Below are positions 22,056-29,941 of a stretch of DNA of 41,464 bases, in pieces. The stretch comes from an uncultured Eubacteriales bacterium (GTDB taxonomy: Bacteria > Bacillota > Clostridia > Oscillospirales > Oscillospiraceae): NCBI GenBank assembly GCA_905205195.1, contig CAJLCS010000009.1, positions 1 to 41,464 on the forward strand. The letters run 5' to 3'. The notes beneath the pieces were generated by a model that searched no databases, was not told the origin of the DNA, and saw nothing but the letters and a program-made list of their open reading frames with translations. Made by a program: the position numbers and the translations under genes. The first letter of the stretch is position 1. Each line of letters begins with the position of its first letter.

Positions 22056-23057
22056 ATGGAGCAGACACTCGGAAAACGGATTATGGCCAATCGGAAACGG
22101 CTGGGACTGACCCAGGATCAGCTGGCGGAGCGGCTGGGCGTGACGGCTCAGGCGGTGAGTAAATGGGAAAACGATCAATCCTGTCCGGATATCGGCACGC
22201 TGCCAAAGCTGGCGGCGCTGTTCGGCGTGAGCACCGACGAGCTGCTGGGCGTGGAGCGGCAGGAAACGGTCCATACGGCGGAGGTGACGGAGGAAAAGCC
22301 GCCGCGGCCGTCGTCCGACGGTAAAAAGAACCTCCGTTGGGATTTTCAGGTGGCGGACGGCGTTGCCTTCGGCGTCTGGGTGCTGAGTGCGGGCATCCTG
22401 TATCTGTGCGCGGTGCTTCTGAACTGGAAGGTGTCGCTGTGGGATGTCCTCTGGCCCACGGCGCTGGTGGTCTGGGGCGCCTTCGGGCTGTATCCCCGGT
22501 TTTCCTGGTTCCGGCTGGGCTGCCTGATTTTCGGCGGCTATTTTCTGGCGGGAAATTTGTTCGGCGCGTGGCTGCCTGTCAGCGGGAAGCTGGTAGTGCC
22601 GGTGCTTCTGGTGCTGTGGGGTATCAGTCTGCTGGCCGACGCTCTGCGCCGGCCGAAAAAGACGGTGAAATTCCGCAGCGGGCAGGGGGAGAACTGGTCC
22701 TCCGATAGCTGCCGGACGGAGGACGGCGTGCTTTATGTGCACAGCCAGTTCTGCGACAAGACCCAGCGGATTGCCATGGACCGGCTGGAGCGGGGCGAGG
22801 TTTCCGTCCGGTTCGGCGATTTGCGGCTGAGCCTGTCGGATGTGGCGGCGGTGGCCCCCGGCTGCGAGCTGCGGGCGGACTGCCGGTTCGGCGAGCTGAC
22901 GCTGGAGGTGCCCCGGCGGTTCCGGGTGGCGCTGCGGGGCGACGGCAGTGCCTTCGGTGCCGTGAATGTCATCGGCGAGCCGAACGACGTGACGGAGGGA
23001 ACCATTTGCCTGACCGCTTCGGTGGAATGCGGCGAGATTTCCGTGCGGTACGTCTGA
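22056..23057 (+). CDS. XRE regulator fused to a membrane domain and C-terminal beta domain
   Basis: This 333-residue protein starts with an XRE helix-turn-helix (residues 5-65: LGLTQDQLAERLGVTAQAVS then KWENDQSCPD). After a charged linker it has four probable membrane helices near residues 103-123, 130-146, 152-172 and 178-196. The C-terminal third (200-333) is a beta-rich domain with repeats such as GEVSVRFGDLRLSLS and GELTLEVPRRF, resembling LiaF/DUF4097 toast-rack domains. It probably ties gene control to an envelope signal. The start has AAGGAGG. It is divergent from the luxS operon across a paired palindrome it may bind. Confidence 0.8.
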   Translation: MEQTLGKRIMANRKRLGLTQDQLAERLGVTAQAVSKWENDQSCPDIGTLPKLAALFGVSTDELLGVERQETVHTAEVTEEKPPRPSSDGKKNLRWDFQVADGVAFGVWVLSAGILYLCAVLLNWKVSLWDVLWPTALVVWGAFGLYPRFSWFRLGCLIFGGYFLAGNLFGAWLPVSGKLVVPVLLVLWGISLLADALRRPKKTVKFRSGQGENWSSDSCRTEDGVLYVHSQFCDKTQRIAMDRLERGEVSVRFGDLRLSLSDVAAVAPGCELRADCRFGELTLEVPRRFRVALRGDGSAFGAVNVIGEPNDVTEGTICLTASVECGEISVRYV

Positions 23058-23097
23058 AGAAATTATCAGGGAATCCTTTCCTTCCGACAGAAATGCC

Positions 23098-23126
23098 TTG
23101 CATTTCCTGCCGAATCCCGCTATAAT
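23098..23126 (+). promoter_or_regulatory. Sigma-A promoter of the deacetylase-like gene
   Basis: TTGCAT, 17 bases, TATAAT, followed by an AT-rich leader of about 40 bases. Confidence 0.85.
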
Positions 23127-23166
23127 AAAAAATAACAAATGATTACAAAGGAAGGCGGGACTTGCG

Positions 23167-24591
23167 ATGCAGGAACAACCGAGCAATCAGACAGGCGCGC
23201 CGGAGCGGCGCCGCCGCAAACCGCGCAGTAAATGGGATATTTTTAAGGAGGCCTATCTGCCGCTGGTCATCGGCGCGCTGGCCGTCCTGATGATCGTGAT
23301 TTTCATTACCGGCTCTCTGCGCCGCAGTGCGGCCAAGAGCAAGGCCGAGCGGGAGGCCAGCGAGCAGTCCTCTCTGGCGGCGGAAAGCATCGCCCAGGAG
23401 GAGCGGGACGAGGTCAAGCAGCGTCTGGCCGACGCGGCGGTGCTGGCCGAGGGCTATGACTATGACGGGGCGCTGGCGGTGCTGGACGACTTTACCGGCG
23501 ATGCTTCCAAGTATCCGGAATTGACGGCCAAGCGGGCGGAATACGCCCAGGCCCAGACGGAGGTGACGGCGTGGAGCGATCTGGGTGCCGTGCCGAATCT
23601 GTCGTTCCAGCTGCTGATTGCGGATCCGGACCGGGCCTTTGCCAACGCCGACTACGGCGATGCGTATCAGCGGAATTTTGTCACCGTGTCCGAATTCGGG
23701 AAGATTCTGGACCAGCTGTATGCCAACGGCTATGTGCTGGTGAACGTGGAGGATTTCGTCTCCACGGTGCAGAAGGAGGACGGCACCACCGGCTTTGAAC
23801 CCAAGACCCTTTACCTGCCCAACGGGAAAAAACCGCTGATTCTGACGGAAACCAACGTCAACTACTATACTTACATGGTGGACGGCGACGGCGACGGCAA
23901 GGCGGACGGGGACGGCGCCGGGTTTGCCAGCAAGCTGGCGGTGGATGGCGCCGGAAATCTGACCAACGAGCTGGTCAATGCCGACGGCAGCACGGTGACC
24001 GGTGCCTATGATCTGGTGCCGGTGCTGGAGCAGTTCCTGGCGGAGCATCCGGACTTCTCCACCCGGGGCGCCAAGGCCACCGTGGCGGTGTCCGGCTACG
24101 ACGGCCTGTTTGGCTATCGGACCAATGCGTCGGCCAAGAAATCGCTGGGCGATACCGCCTATCAGGCGGAGGTCCAGGGTGCCGCGGATGTGGCGGAGGC
24201 GCTGCGGGCCGCGGGCTATCAGATTGCCTGCTATACCTACGGCAACATCTCCTATGACGAAGCCGACCTGTCGGGCGTTCAGGGCGACCTGAAGCAGTGG
24301 CAGGATGAGGTCACGCCGATTCTGGGCGAAACCGGGAAGCTGGTGTACGCCATGAACAGCGACATTGCCACCACGGACGAGACCTATTCCGGCGACAAAT
24401 ATAACGCCCTCCGGGCTGCAGGATTCCGCTACTTCTTCGGCAGCGGCACGGCATGGGCCAGCATCACGGCGGACTACGTCCGCCAGAACCGGATTCTTGT
24501 CACCGGCTCCGGCCTGACGGAGAATCCCTCCCAGTACAGCGCGCTGTTCGACGCAGCGGCGGTGGTCGATCCGGCCAGAAGCACGCAATAA
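23167..24591 (+). CDS. Membrane-anchored polysaccharide deacetylase-like protein
   Basis: This 474-residue protein has a basic N-terminus (ERRRRKPRSK), a membrane helix at about 31-49 and a charged helical stalk at 52-90. The large outer domain recalls NodB-type polysaccharide deacetylases of Firmicutes: SFQLLIADPDRAF, VTVSEFGKILDQLYANGYV, and LRAAGYQIACYTYGNISYDE in the usual order. The metal-binding Asp-Asp of NodB enzymes is not evident, since the matching strand reads LILTETNVNYY. An aspartate-rich loop, DGDGDGKADGDG (239-250), resembles a calcium-binding loop. It may therefore bind rather than deacetylate glycans. It stands alone between a good promoter and a strong terminator. Confidence 0.65.
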   Translation: MQEQPSNQTGAPERRRRKPRSKWDIFKEAYLPLVIGALAVLMIVIFITGSLRRSAAKSKAEREASEQSSLAAESIAQEERDEVKQRLADAAVLAEGYDYDGALAVLDDFTGDASKYPELTAKRAEYAQAQTEVTAWSDLGAVPNLSFQLLIADPDRAFANADYGDAYQRNFVTVSEFGKILDQLYANGYVLVNVEDFVSTVQKEDGTTGFEPKTLYLPNGKKPLILTETNVNYYTYMVDGDGDGKADGDGAGFASKLAVDGAGNLTNELVNADGSTVTGAYDLVPVLEQFLAEHPDFSTRGAKATVAVSGYDGLFGYRTNASAKKSLGDTAYQAEVQGAADVAEALRAAGYQIACYTYGNISYDEADLSGVQGDLKQWQDEVTPILGETGKLVYAMNSDIATTDETYSGDKYNALRAAGFRYFFGSGTAWASITADYVRQNRILVTGSGLTENPSQYSALFDAAAVVDPARSTQ

Positions 24592-24592
24592 C

Positions 24593-24631
24593 AAAAACAG
24601 GGCTGCCTTTTCATCAGGCAGCCCTGTTTTT
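24593..24631 (+). terminator. Terminator of the deacetylase-like gene
   Basis: A perfect 16-bp stem, including the A- and T-tracts, around CAGGGCTGCCT closes a 7-base loop and ends in TTTTT. Confidence 0.94.
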
Positions 24632-24654
24632 ATGGAATATTACGGAAAAAAGAA

Positions 24655-24683
24655 TGGACATCGGACCACAAATCTGTTAAGAT
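24655..24683 (+). promoter_or_regulatory. Sigma-A promoter of the GH99-like gene
   Basis: TGGACA, 17 bases ending in TGT, and TAAGAT. In the leader, GGTTCCG and CGGAACC (24694-24712) form a 7-bp hairpin just before the Shine-Dalgarno sequence. Confidence 0.65.
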
Positions 24684-24730
24684 GATGCCGACAGGTTCCG
24701 GCAGACGGAACCGGAAAAGGAGAATCCGCA

Positions 24731-25837
24731 ATGCAGCAGAAGTATGATGTGGCGGCCTATATCTGGCCCGCCTATACCGGCGACGAGCCGCGGACCCGCA
24801 TTTTCTGGGAAAAGGGGATCGGAGAGTGGCAGACCGTGCAGACGGCTCAGAGCCGGGTGCCCGGCGAGGTGCTTCCCCGGCGTCCGCTGTGGGGCTACCA
24901 GAACGAAGCGGACCCCAAGGTGATGGAATTTCAGATCCGTCAGGCCGTGTCCCACGGCGTCAATACGTTTATTTACGACTGGTACTGGTTCGACGGCCGG
25001 CCGTTTCTGGAGCAGTGCCTGGATCAGGGCTTTTTGCAGGCGGAAAACCGGCAGGACATGAAGTTTTACCTCATGTGGGCCAATCATGACGCCACCTGCC
25101 TGTGGGACAAGCGGAACTGCAACGTCCACGAGGTGGTCTGGAAGGGCAGCGTGCCCCGGGCGGAGTTCGACCGGGTCTGCGACCGGGTGATTTCCAAATA
25201 TTTTGTGCAGCCCAATTATTACAAGATCGACGGCTGCCCGGTGTTTATGATCTACGACGTGTGCAATCTGGTCCGGGGGCTGGGCGGCATCGACGCCACC
25301 CGGCGGGCGCTGGACGATTTCCGGGACAAGGTCCGCCGGGCGGGCTTTCCCAACCTGCATTTGCAGCTGACGCTCTGGCGGGAGGACGCGGTGGACATCA
25401 GCGGCGTGGACAGCGGCCGGACCGGCTCCACCCGGGAGATCATCCCGCTTCTGGGCTTCGACAGCATGACCCATTACCAGTTTGTCCACTTTGCCAACCA
25501 TGCCCAGCCCTATCCGGCGGTGATGGAGGAGGTACGGCGGGAATGGCAGCGGATCGACGAAACCTACGACATTCCCTATTTTCCCCATATTTCCGTGGGC
25601 TGGGACAATAACCCCCGGTTTACCGACAGCACCTTCCCCATTATGACGGAAACCACACCGGAGAACATCCGGCAGGGCTTCCTGGCGGCCCGGCAGTATG
25701 TGGATACCCACCGGCTTCCGGCACCGCTGGTGACGGTGAACAGCTGGAACGAGTGGACGGAAATGAGCTATCTGGAGCCGGACGACGTCAACGGCACCGG
25801 CTATCTGGACGCCCTGCGGGACGTCTTCCTGAAGTAA
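24731..25837 (+). CDS. GH99-like (WbsX-type) glycoside hydrolase
   Basis: This 368-residue protein matches the GH99-like/WbsX domain found in endo-mannosidase-type hydrolases and in polysaccharide loci. Family features are the N-terminal YDVAAYIWPAYTGDE, HGVNTFIYDWYWFDGRPFLE, FYLMWANHD, and the C-terminal block VTVNSWNEWTEMSYLEPD, which carries the likely catalytic acids. It lacks a signal peptide. AAAAGGAG precedes the ATG. It is convergent to the five-gene sugar-acid operon and separated from it by a hairpin. The substrate is unknown. Confidence 0.82.
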   Translation: MQQKYDVAAYIWPAYTGDEPRTRIFWEKGIGEWQTVQTAQSRVPGEVLPRRPLWGYQNEADPKVMEFQIRQAVSHGVNTFIYDWYWFDGRPFLEQCLDQGFLQAENRQDMKFYLMWANHDATCLWDKRNCNVHEVVWKGSVPRAEFDRVCDRVISKYFVQPNYYKIDGCPVFMIYDVCNLVRGLGGIDATRRALDDFRDKVRRAGFPNLHLQLTLWREDAVDISGVDSGRTGSTREIIPLLGFDSMTHYQFVHFANHAQPYPAVMEEVRREWQRIDETYDIPYFPHISVGWDNNPRFTDSTFPIMTETTPENIRQGFLAARQYVDTHRLPAPLVTVNSWNEWTEMSYLEPDDVNGTGYLDALRDVFLK

Positions 25838-25843
25838 ACAGGC

Positions 25844-25883
25844 GGCCCCGGAATGCACTTCGGAAAGAAGGCATTCCGGGGCC
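25844..25883. terminator. Bidirectional terminator after GH99-like and SDR genes
   Basis: A perfect 13-bp stem, GGCCCCGGAATGC with its complement, has a 14-base loop and is followed on the plus strand by AATTTCGTTTT. Confidence 0.8.
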
Positions 25884-25935
25884 AATTTCGTTTTGATACC
25901 GTCAGGCCGCAAACCTGCCACGGCCATGCTGCATC

Positions 25936-26673
25936 TTACTGAATGCTTTTGCCGCCGTCCACATAGATGGACTGGCCGGTGATGTAGCGCCCCTCCTCGG
26001 AGCAGAGAAGGCTGACGATCCCGGCCAGATCCGACGGCTGGCCGTAGAAGCCGGCGGGAATGGTGGCGGTGACCTTTTGGGCGTAGACGGGATCGGAGAG
26101 GGCCTCCGCGTTCCGGTCGGTGTCAATGACGCCGGGGGCCACATTGTTGACGGTAATGCCTTCCGGCGCCAGCTGAAGGGCCAGCGAGTGGACCATATTG
26201 GACTGGGCGGCCTTGGAGGCGGAATAGACCAGCATCTCCGGATGGGGCTTGGCCTCCTGCACGGAGCCGATGGCCACGATGCGGCCCCAACCCTTGGCCT
26301 TCATGCCGGGGACAACGGCCTGAATCAGCAGCAGGGAGGAGACAAAATTGCAGTCCAGCTGGCGCAGGCACTCCTCCGGGGGAATCTCCTGCCACGGGCG
26401 GCGGACCTGCATGGAGGCGTTGAGCACCAGCACATCCACCGGCGGCAGCCGCCGGCAAAGGGCCTGGGTCTGGGCGAGGTCGGACAGGTCGGCCTGAAGC
26501 ACCTCCGCCTGCCCGCCCTCCGCTTCGATGGCGGCGCGGAGGGTGTCGGCTTTTTCCCGGTTTTGGGCACAATGAATCACAATCCGGTAGCCGTCCCGGG
26601 CCAGACGCCGGGCGATGGCCCGGCCGATGCCCCGGGAGGAGCCGGTTACGAGGGCGGTTTTTCCGTTTGTCAT
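25936..26673 (-). CDS. SDR-family dehydrogenase, last gene of the sugar-acid operon
   Basis: This 245-residue classical short-chain dehydrogenase has the cofactor loop TGSSRGIG (10-17), NAS at 85-87 in place of the usual NAG, Asn109, Ser137 and the catalytic YSASK (Tyr150, Lys154). Its C-terminus GQSIYVDGGKSI is typical of the sugar and 3-oxoacyl reductase branch. In this operon it probably oxidises a sugar to its lactone or reduces a keto acid. The ATG at 26673 shares one base with the preceding stop and has GGAGG upstream. A FabG-like role in fatty acid synthesis is the main alternative, but the neighbours argue against it. Confidence 0.85.
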   Translation of the reverse strand: MTNGKTALVTGSSRGIGRAIARRLARDGYRIVIHCAQNREKADTLRAAIEAEGGQAEVLQADLSDLAQTQALCRRLPPVDVLVLNASMQVRRPWQEIPPEECLRQLDCNFVSSLLLIQAVVPGMKAKGWGRIVAIGSVQEAKPHPEMLVYSASKAAQSNMVHSLALQLAPEGITVNNVAPGVIDTDRNAEALSDPVYAQKVTATIPAGFYGQPSDLAGIVSLLCSEEGRYITGQSIYVDGGKSIQ

Positions 26674-27632
26674 CAGATGGTTTCCTCCTTTTCTGTCAGA
26701 ACGCACAGGGGACTTCCGGCGCTGACGGTCTGCACCACGGCGTGGCTGCGGCAGTCCAGCACCGTGACGGAGCCGCCTTCGTTGGCGGCAATCAGCACGT
26801 CGCCGGCAATGTCGAAATCCCGGGGCGATACGCCGCCGGTGGGGTAGGCGCAGCGGAAGACGGGGATCCGGCCGCCGATGTCAAATTCCGCAATGCCGTC
26901 CAGACCGCGGTGGGAAACCCACAGCGTCCGGCCGGAAATCCGGATGGCGGCGGCGGTATTGACGCCGGAAAAGCTCTCCGGCAGCGCCGGAACGGTGTCA
27001 AGATAGGTCAGCGTTCCATTATTCCAGTCAAAAACCGACAGGGTGGAGGCCAGCTCGTTGACGCTGTAGACGGTGCGCCCGTCCTCGGCCCACGCCAGAT
27101 GACGCACGCCGTGTCCGGCCGGTACCCGGGCCTGAGAAACGGGGTTTAAGTCCCGGTCGTAGACGAAAACGGTGTCCAACCCCAGATCGCAGACCAGCAC
27201 AAACGCCTTGTCCGGCGAAAAACCGGCATAGTGAACGTGGGGGCCGTCCTGCCGGGGCAGGTTGGGACCGCTGCCGTGATGCCGGACGATTTTCACGCCC
27301 AGCAGATTCACGCTGCCGGACAGGTAGTTTGCATCATAAACCTGCCCCCGGTGGACGGAAAGATGGCAGCAGACGGTGCCTTCCGTGGAAACCGTGAGAC
27401 CTGGCGTGCCGAGGGTGCCGTCCGGGCGGATGGGATAAGCGGTAATGCCGCTGTCGGCGCCGTCCGCAAAGGGCGCCCGGGCGACGGCGTAGAGCGTCCG
27501 GTTTTCCCGGGCCAGATACATGGGCCGGTCCAGCGGGACGAACTGCCGGGGGGTCAGCCTGCCGTCCGCCAGCGCAAACACCAGAATGCCGCCTTCCGGC
27601 GTGCAGTCGGCGATGTAGACGTGTTTTTCCAT
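26673..27632 (-). CDS. Lactonase-family seven-bladed beta-propeller protein
   Basis: This 319-residue protein resembles the 6-phosphogluconolactonase (YbhE/PF10282) propeller family. Propeller repeats are visible: VYIADCTPEGGILVF, HVHYAGFSPDKAFVLVCDLG, VRHLAWAEDGRTVYSVNE and the blade containing IRISGRTLWVSHRG. The HVHYAGFSPD segment is the family's most conserved stretch. It would open a sugar lactone to the aldonate. The ATG at 27632 has TGAGGTG, overlapping the stop of the RraA-like gene, so translation is likely coupled. The sugar is not known. Confidence 0.82.
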   Translation of the reverse strand: MEKHVYIADCTPEGGILVFALADGRLTPRQFVPLDRPMYLARENRTLYAVARAPFADGADSGITAYPIRPDGTLGTPGLTVSTEGTVCCHLSVHRGQVYDANYLSGSVNLLGVKIVRHHGSGPNLPRQDGPHVHYAGFSPDKAFVLVCDLGLDTVFVYDRDLNPVSQARVPAGHGVRHLAWAEDGRTVYSVNELASTLSVFDWNNGTLTYLDTVPALPESFSGVNTAAAIRISGRTLWVSHRGLDGIAEFDIGGRIPVFRCAYPTGGVSPRDFDIAGDVLIAANEGGSVTVLDCRSHAVVQTVSAGSPLCVLTEKEETI

Positions 27633-27640
27633 GGCACACC

Positions 27641-28555
27641 TCACAGTGCGGTCTGGGTGTCGTTGGGGTCGCCGTTGCGGGCAAGCTCGTATTCCTTGGA
27701 CCAGTCCAGATCCCGGTAGGCTTCGCCCCGGGGATCGGTGCGGATCCAGTCGGTCAGCAGGTCCAGCATTTCCTCGGTCCAGGTATTTTTGTCAATCTGG
27801 GCGGTGGTGAACCGGTTCTGGGCGATCATTTCAAAGCCGAAATCGTCCTTGACGTGGGTTTTGGCGGCACCGTCCACCACGTCGGCCACCAGATGGCTGG
27901 GGATAAACAGCACACCGCCGCCGGCGCCGAACACCACGTCGCCGGGCAGACACACGGCGCCGCCGAAGTTGGTGACGGCATTGAAGCCGGTCATGACGTA
28001 GTCCCGGATGGGGGTGGGGTCGATGCCCCGGTAGTACACCTGCACATCCGGCACGGCCTTCATCTGCTCCACATCCCGGACGCCGCCCCAGATCACTGCG
28101 CCGCCGGTTTTGGTTTTGGTCCGGATGGCGGTGGTCAGATTGCCGCCGACGAAGGTGCCCTTGTAGATTTTGTCGAACATATCGGCAACCACCACGTCCC
28201 GCTCCACCAGCGAGTCGATGACCCACTGGTTGTAGTTGCCCTTCCGGCCTTCCTCGGCGCCCTTCTGGAACATGACGGCGTGCAGATCCGGCCGGGTGGG
28301 GCAGAAGGAGCAGGTCACGGCCCGGCCCACCAGCTTCCGGCCGTCGTCATGGAGGGCGTGGAGGGGATGCACGCCGCCGCCCACGAACTGATTCTCGTAA
28401 CCGAGGACAAAAATCGGCTTCCAGACCTCCTCCAGCGTCATGCCGTACAGGGCGTCCAGATATTTGTCGGCCACCTTCGGGCGGCCGTCGGGGAGACGTT
28501 CGCCGGTCCATTGGGGCGTCAGGGCGATGATTTCGTTCCGGTCGTTAAAGTGCAT
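27641..28555 (-). CDS. RraA-like (HMG/CHA aldolase-type) protein
   Basis: This 304-residue protein has the RraA fold found in 4-hydroxy-4-methyl-2-oxoglutarate aldolases and in the RNase E inhibitor RraA. The core GGAVIWGGVRDVEQMKAV keeps the Arg160-Asp161 pair. GFNAVTNFGGAVCLPGDVVF and GGGVLFIP follow in the normal order. The aspartate usually found before the final glycine strand is replaced by Gly-Ala (210-211). N- and C-terminal extensions make it longer than common RraA (about 160-240 residues). In a sugar-acid operon an aldolase or decarboxylase role on a keto acid is the best guess. AAGGAGG precedes the ATG; the start overlaps the GH13 gene by 11 bases. Confidence 0.75.
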   Translation of the reverse strand: MHFNDRNEIIALTPQWTGERLPDGRPKVADKYLDALYGMTLEEVWKPIFVLGYENQFVGGGVHPLHALHDDGRKLVGRAVTCSFCPTRPDLHAVMFQKGAEEGRKGNYNQWVIDSLVERDVVVADMFDKIYKGTFVGGNLTTAIRTKTKTGGAVIWGGVRDVEQMKAVPDVQVYYRGIDPTPIRDYVMTGFNAVTNFGGAVCLPGDVVFGAGGGVLFIPSHLVADVVDGAAKTHVKDDFGFEMIAQNRFTTAQIDKNTWTEEMLDLLTDWIRTDPRGEAYRDLDWSKEYELARNGDPNDTQTAL

Positions 28556-29903
28556 GACGGTTTCCTCCTTCGCTGCGGGTCAATACCAGATAGCCGTGGG
28601 GCGCCAACGTGACGGCGGCACCGGCAATCCGGGTGCAGCCGTTTTCCAGCAGCACCGCGCCGGCGGGGGTGTCGCCCCGCAGTGTGACGGTCACCATCTC
28701 CCGGCCGGTATTGCCGACAAACAGCAGGGCTTCCGTTTCCGTTTCCCGGCGGAAGCACAGCACCTGATCGGGCCGGTCATGGTCCGGCCAGAAGGTGCGG
28801 CCATAACGCAGCAGGTTGCTTTCCTTCTTCAGCGCGTTGAGCCGGGTCATCAGCGCCCGGCGGCGCAGGCCGTCGTCGCCGATGTTCTGCCGGTCGGTCA
28901 CTTCATAGCTGCCCATGTGGAACCGGTTGGCGAACATATTGATGTTGGCGGCATCGGCCAGCTCGTTGCCGCAGTAGACCATGGGGATGCCGTCGATCAG
29001 ATAGTTGATGACCTCGATCTGCTCCATGCCGTCGTGTCCGGCGGCAATTTCCGTCCGGGCGGGCCAGTCGGTGACGGTGTCGTGGTTGTCGATGTCCCGC
29101 AGCAGCAGCGCACCGGCCGGGGCCTTGGACTGAATGTCCTCGCTCATTTCCCGCAGCGCCCGGGGGGAGGTATCGCCGCAGAAAACGGCATAAAGCTTCT
29201 CGTGCCAGTCGAAACAGTAACAGGAATCGAAAGCCTCCAGCAGGTACTGCCAGTTGGTGCCCTCGTTGATGAGCACGGCGTCGGGCTTGACGGCCCGGAT
29301 CCGGCGGCGGCCCTCCGCCCAGAAGTCCAGCGGCACGCCGTCGCCCACGTCGCAGCGGAAGCCGTCGGCGTCCAGGGCACCGATGTAGTACACCATGTTG
29401 CACCACAGGTATTCCCGCAGCCCCGGGCAGTTGTAATCCAGCAGCGGGAAGTGCCAGCGGCCGTTGACGATCCGCCCCTCGGCGTCCTGCTGGGCAAATT
29501 CCGGATGCTGCCGGAGAATGGGGGCGTTGGGGCCGATGTGCAGATAGACAAGGTCCAGAAGAACGTGCATTTTCAGGCCGTGGGCCGCCGCGATCAGCGT
29601 GTGGAGGTCCTCCATGGTGCCGTATTCCTCGTCGATGGTGAAATAGTCGTTCATACGGTAGGGATTTTTTGGGTTTTCCGTGCCGTATTTTTTCTGGCGG
29701 TCGCTCCAGAAGCTCCGGTCCTGAGAATCGTCGGCCTGAAAGATGGGGCAGAGGTAGACGGTTTCAAAGCCCATGGTTTTCAGGTCCGGCAGCGCCGCCG
29801 TGACGGCGCACAGGGTGCCCTCCCGGCAGAAGGTCCGGGGATTGATTTGGTACACGGCACCGCGGCTGAGCCAGTCCGGTGCCGGAATCGCCTGATATTT
29901 CAT
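28545..29903 (-). CDS. GH13 alpha-amylase-family enzyme
   Basis: This 452-residue cytoplasmic GH13 protein keeps the catalytic triad: Asp185 in DGFRCDVGDG (nucleophile), Glu214 in LINEG (acid/base) and Asp275 in DNHD. Region I reads LLDLVYLHIG, with His122 kept but the usual Asn lost. RGAVYQINPRTFCREG at the N-terminus is typical of GH13, and a short beta domain closes the protein. It would release a monosaccharide or act on an alpha-linked glycoside for the oxidative enzymes in the same operon. GAGGG precedes the ATG. Specificity is not evident. Confidence 0.85.
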   Translation of the reverse strand: MKYQAIPAPDWLSRGAVYQINPRTFCREGTLCAVTAALPDLKTMGFETVYLCPIFQADDSQDRSFWSDRQKKYGTENPKNPYRMNDYFTIDEEYGTMEDLHTLIAAAHGLKMHVLLDLVYLHIGPNAPILRQHPEFAQQDAEGRIVNGRWHFPLLDYNCPGLREYLWCNMVYYIGALDADGFRCDVGDGVPLDFWAEGRRRIRAVKPDAVLINEGTNWQYLLEAFDSCYCFDWHEKLYAVFCGDTSPRALREMSEDIQSKAPAGALLLRDIDNHDTVTDWPARTEIAAGHDGMEQIEVINYLIDGIPMVYCGNELADAANINMFANRFHMGSYEVTDRQNIGDDGLRRRALMTRLNALKKESNLLRYGRTFWPDHDRPDQVLCFRRETETEALLFVGNTGREMVTVTLRGDTPAGAVLLENGCTRIAGAAVTLAPHGYLVLTRSEGGNRHAL

Positions 29904-29941
29904 GCTGTTTCCCTCACATTCTTAAAATGAAAAATGTTGCA

